From Photorhabdus cinerea (lineage in GTDB: Bacteria; Pseudomonadota; Gammaproteobacteria; Enterobacterales; Enterobacteriaceae): a stretch of 64,000 nucleotides of DNA. The stretch spans positions 252,515-316,514 of the forward strand of contig NZ_PUJW01000002.1 in NCBI RefSeq assembly GCF_011189575.1. The letters are read 5' to 3'. Made by a program: the position numbers and the translations under genes. Numbering within the stretch: the stretch's first letter is position 1; each line of letters begins with the position of its first letter. The notes below the pieces were generated by a model that was given only the letters and a program-made list of their open reading frames with translations, ran no database searches and was not told where the DNA came from. Positions 61,940-64,000 of this stretch are shown in pieces.

Positions 61940-64000
61940 ATGCCACGGCGACAAATACTGACCAGCGAGGAAAAAGAATGCTTACGGATCGTACCGGATG
62001 ATGACATCTTGCTGACCCGGATGTGCTTTTTAAGTGAACAGGATTTGGCACTTATCAACAAACACAGAGGATCAGCGAACCGTCTGGGTTTTGCTGTTTT
62101 ACTCTGTTATTTGCGCGGGCCGGGTTTTACGCCGGATAAAAACAGCTCTCCTCACGATGGCGTTATTTCCAGATTAACTGACTGGTTAAAAATTCAGCCT
62201 GATTTATGGCACGAATATGCGGTGAGAGAGGAAACCCGTTGGGAGCATCTGGCTGAGCTTTATCGTTACTTGAGGTTGTCACCTTTTAGCCGATCTCTGC
62301 AAAAGACCTGCATCCGCCATCTTTATCCACATGCCATGCGAACCGATAAAGGCTGGCTGCTTGCTGAAGAGATGCTCTCTTGGTTACACAACAATAACGT
62401 TATTTTTCCTTCCATTGATGTTGTGGAACGTACGCTTGCCGAAACCATGACGCTGGCTGATAGAATGGTATTTTCTGCGCTGACTGCACCCTTGGCGCCG
62501 CAGCATAAAACAGCGCTGGATAGTCTGCTATCATCCGGCGATGAACCACTGTCCCGCCTCAAATGGTTATTACAACCTCCGGGGAAAATTAATGGTAAAA
62601 ATGTGTTACAACACATTGATCGTCTTAACGTCATTGCAGGATTGGCCTTGCCCGAGGGAATTGAGATTTCTGTTCATCAGAACCGACTGCTGAAGCTAGC
62701 GCGGGAAGGCCGGAAGATGAGCAGCCGGGATTTGATTAAATTTTCTGATACACGACGTTATGCCACATTGGTCTGTATCATCGCAGAAGCCAGAGCGACT
62801 CTCACCGATGAAATCATTGAGCTACATGAACGTATTCTGGGCAGTCTGTTCAGCAAGGCAAAACGCAAACAGGCCGAACGACTTCAGCAAACAGGAAAGC
62901 TGATTCAGAGTAAGCTAAGGCAGTATATTACGGTAGGTCAGGCACTGCTAATGGCACGGGAATACGGGAAAGATCCCTGGGCTGCGATAGAAGATGTTCT
63001 TCCCTGGCCGGAATTTATCACCAGTCTGGAAGAGACACAACTTCTGGCCCGAAAAGGTAATTTCGAGCCGCTTCATCTGATCACTGAAAAGTACAGTACC
63101 CTGCGTAAATATGCGCCCCGTATGTTATCGGCTTTAGAATTCAGGGCGGCATCTGCTGCTATGCCACTCAGTGATGCGCTGGATACGGTCAGAGAGATAT
63201 ACCACAAAAAACTCCGAAAGGTGCCGCCATCAGCACCGGTAAAGTTTATCCCTGAGAGCTGGAAAAAACTGGTGATAACCCCCTCCGGTATCGATCGCCG
63301 ATATTATGAATTCTGCGTACTGAATGAACTTAAAGGCGCACTGCGATCCGGTGATATCTGGGTGAAAGGATCCCACCGCTACCGAAATTTTGATGATTAT
63401 CTCATTCCGCCTGATGGCTTTGAAAAAGCACTCAAGGATCAACTGTTACAGCTTGCTGTACCGACAGACTACCAGGAATACATTAACACTCGTATGACAC
63501 TTCTGGCATCCCGGCTGGAAGAAGTAAACGCTATGGCGATTGCCGGTGATTTGCCTGATGTTGATATTTCCGATAAAGGGGTGAAAGTGACGCCGCTGGA
63601 TAACAGTGTACCTTCGGCTGTTTCCCCGTTTGCAGAGTTGGTTTACAGTATGCTTCCACATCCGAAAATTACTGAGATATTGGATGAAGTGGACAGCTGG
63701 ACGGGGTTTACCCGCCACTTTACCCACCTCAAGAATAATCATGTCAAACCCAAAGACAAAAAACTGTTGCTGACCACTATCTTGGCTGATGGTATCAATC
63801 TGGGACTGACGAAAATGGCAGAATCCTGCCCCGGAACCACAAAAGCGTCACTGGAAGGTGTTCAGGCATGGTACATCAGGGATGAAACCTATGCGGCAGC
63901 GCTTGCCGAACTGGTGAATGCCCAGAAAAAGTACCCACTGTCAGCATTCTGGGGAGACGGTACAACATCCTCATCCGATGGCCAAAATTTCAGGGTTGGA
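61940..64000 (+). CDS. tnpA: Tn3-family transposase, 5' part (runs off window)
   Basis: 687 codons, no stop inside the window, so partial; starts at 61940 after TAAGGAG. The N-terminus MPRRQILTSEEKECLRIVPDD starts a DUF4158 domain (RMCFLSEQDLALINKHRGSANRLGFAVLLCYLRGPGF). At the far end, AFWGDGTTSSSDGQNF carries the first Asp of the DDE triad of Tn3 transposases. Full-length members are about 960-1000 residues, so roughly 300 residues lie beyond the edge. No terminal inverted repeat is found at the left end by eye. Confidence 0.93.
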   Translation, partial: MPRRQILTSEEKECLRIVPDDDILLTRMCFLSEQDLALINKHRGSANRLGFAVLLCYLRGPGFTPDKNSSPHDGVISRLTDWLKIQPDLWHEYAVREETRWEHLAELYRYLRLSPFSRSLQKTCIRHLYPHAMRTDKGWLLAEEMLSWLHNNNVIFPSIDVVERTLAETMTLADRMVFSALTAPLAPQHKTALDSLLSSGDEPLSRLKWLLQPPGKINGKNVLQHIDRLNVIAGLALPEGIEISVHQNRLLKLAREGRKMSSRDLIKFSDTRRYATLVCIIAEARATLTDEIIELHERILGSLFSKAKRKQAERLQQTGKLIQSKLRQYITVGQALLMAREYGKDPWAAIEDVLPWPEFITSLEETQLLARKGNFEPLHLITEKYSTLRKYAPRMLSALEFRAASAAMPLSDALDTVREIYHKKLRKVPPSAPVKFIPESWKKLVITPSGIDRRYYEFCVLNELKGALRSGDIWVKGSHRYRNFDDYLIPPDGFEKALKDQLLQLAVPTDYQEYINTRMTLLASRLEEVNAMAIAGDLPDVDISDKGVKVTPLDNSVPSAVSPFAELVYSMLPHPKITEILDEVDSWTGFTRHFTHLKNNHVKPKDKKLLLTTILADGINLGLTKMAESCPGTTKASLEGVQAWYIRDETYAAALAELVNAQKKYPLSAFWGDGTTSSSDGQNFRVG

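Overview
The window looks like a chromosomal accessory region of an entomopathogenic enterobacterium of the Photorhabdus/Xenorhabdus type. The pointers are low-to-moderate GC, a type VI secretion (T6SS) segment, two ERIC (IRU) elements of 129 bp, a Zot-carrying filamentous prophage, toxin-antitoxin modules and secondary-metabolite genes. Species cannot be fixed from sequence reading alone. No rRNA, tRNA or CRISPR array was seen.

Layout. (1) 1-10404: the 3' end of a T6SS TssM/IcmF-like gene, clpV (tssH), then a three-gene signalling unit of MASE1 membrane protein, LuxR-type response regulator and BvgS/EvgS-like hybrid kinase. (2) 10458-16223: a lasso-peptide cluster read on the minus strand (precursor, split B1 and B2, cyclase, ABC exporter). 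It is bracketed by pieces of a ccdAB toxin-antitoxin locus: an intact ccdA and decayed ccdB 5' DNA on one side, a ccdB 3' fragment on the other. The lasso cyclase is broken by an 8-bp tandem repeat whose copy number sets the reading frame. The precursor, which has its own RBS, is too short for ordinary gene finding and was read by eye. (3) 16.6-35.7 kb: a catabolic or biosynthetic island with MFS transporter, SDR, old-yellow-enzyme oxidoreductase, EthD-type protein, FAD monooxygenase, DUF2783 protein, fused indolepyruvate ferredoxin oxidoreductase, MmgE/PrpD protein, biotin-dependent acyl-CoA carboxylase in three subunits, class II HMG-CoA reductase and a MarR regulator. A shared CATGCGA-centred motif lies before three promoters and, weaker, before marR. 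A Tle1/DUF2235-like hydrolase sits inside this stretch.

(4) 36.4-39.1 kb: a Tat-signal deaminase, a PhzF-family protein and a truncated NRPS condensation domain ending at a perfect 19-bp hairpin. (5) 39.2-49.9 kb: xylose genes (xylB, xylA, divergent xylR with a CRP-like site), a GH30 glycosidase, an NTF2-like protein, a class III aminotransferase, a xylitol/sorbitol-type dehydrogenase and an exported DmpA-family aminopeptidase. (6) 49.9-53.1 kb: two divergent DUF1778/GNAT toxin-antitoxin modules, a decayed gene, an ERIC element and an orphan 151-residue protein.

(7) 53.2-61.0 kb: a near-complete filamentous (inovirus) prophage on the minus strand, in the order regulator, Rep, ssDNA-binding protein, unknown repeat/zinc protein, two tiny coat-type ORFs, major coat protein, terminator, adsorption protein, pVI-like protein, Zot, secretin, hairpin-rich intergenic region. 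(8) 61.1-64.0 kb: a Tn3-family transposon end with resolvase and a transposase that runs off the window.

The most notable points are the lasso cluster (non-canonical precursor, phase-variable-looking cyclase, insertion into ccdAB) and the MarR-type regulon that joins an arylpyruvate:ferredoxin oxidoreductase, an acyl-CoA carboxylase and an HMG-CoA reductase into one apparently undescribed pathway.
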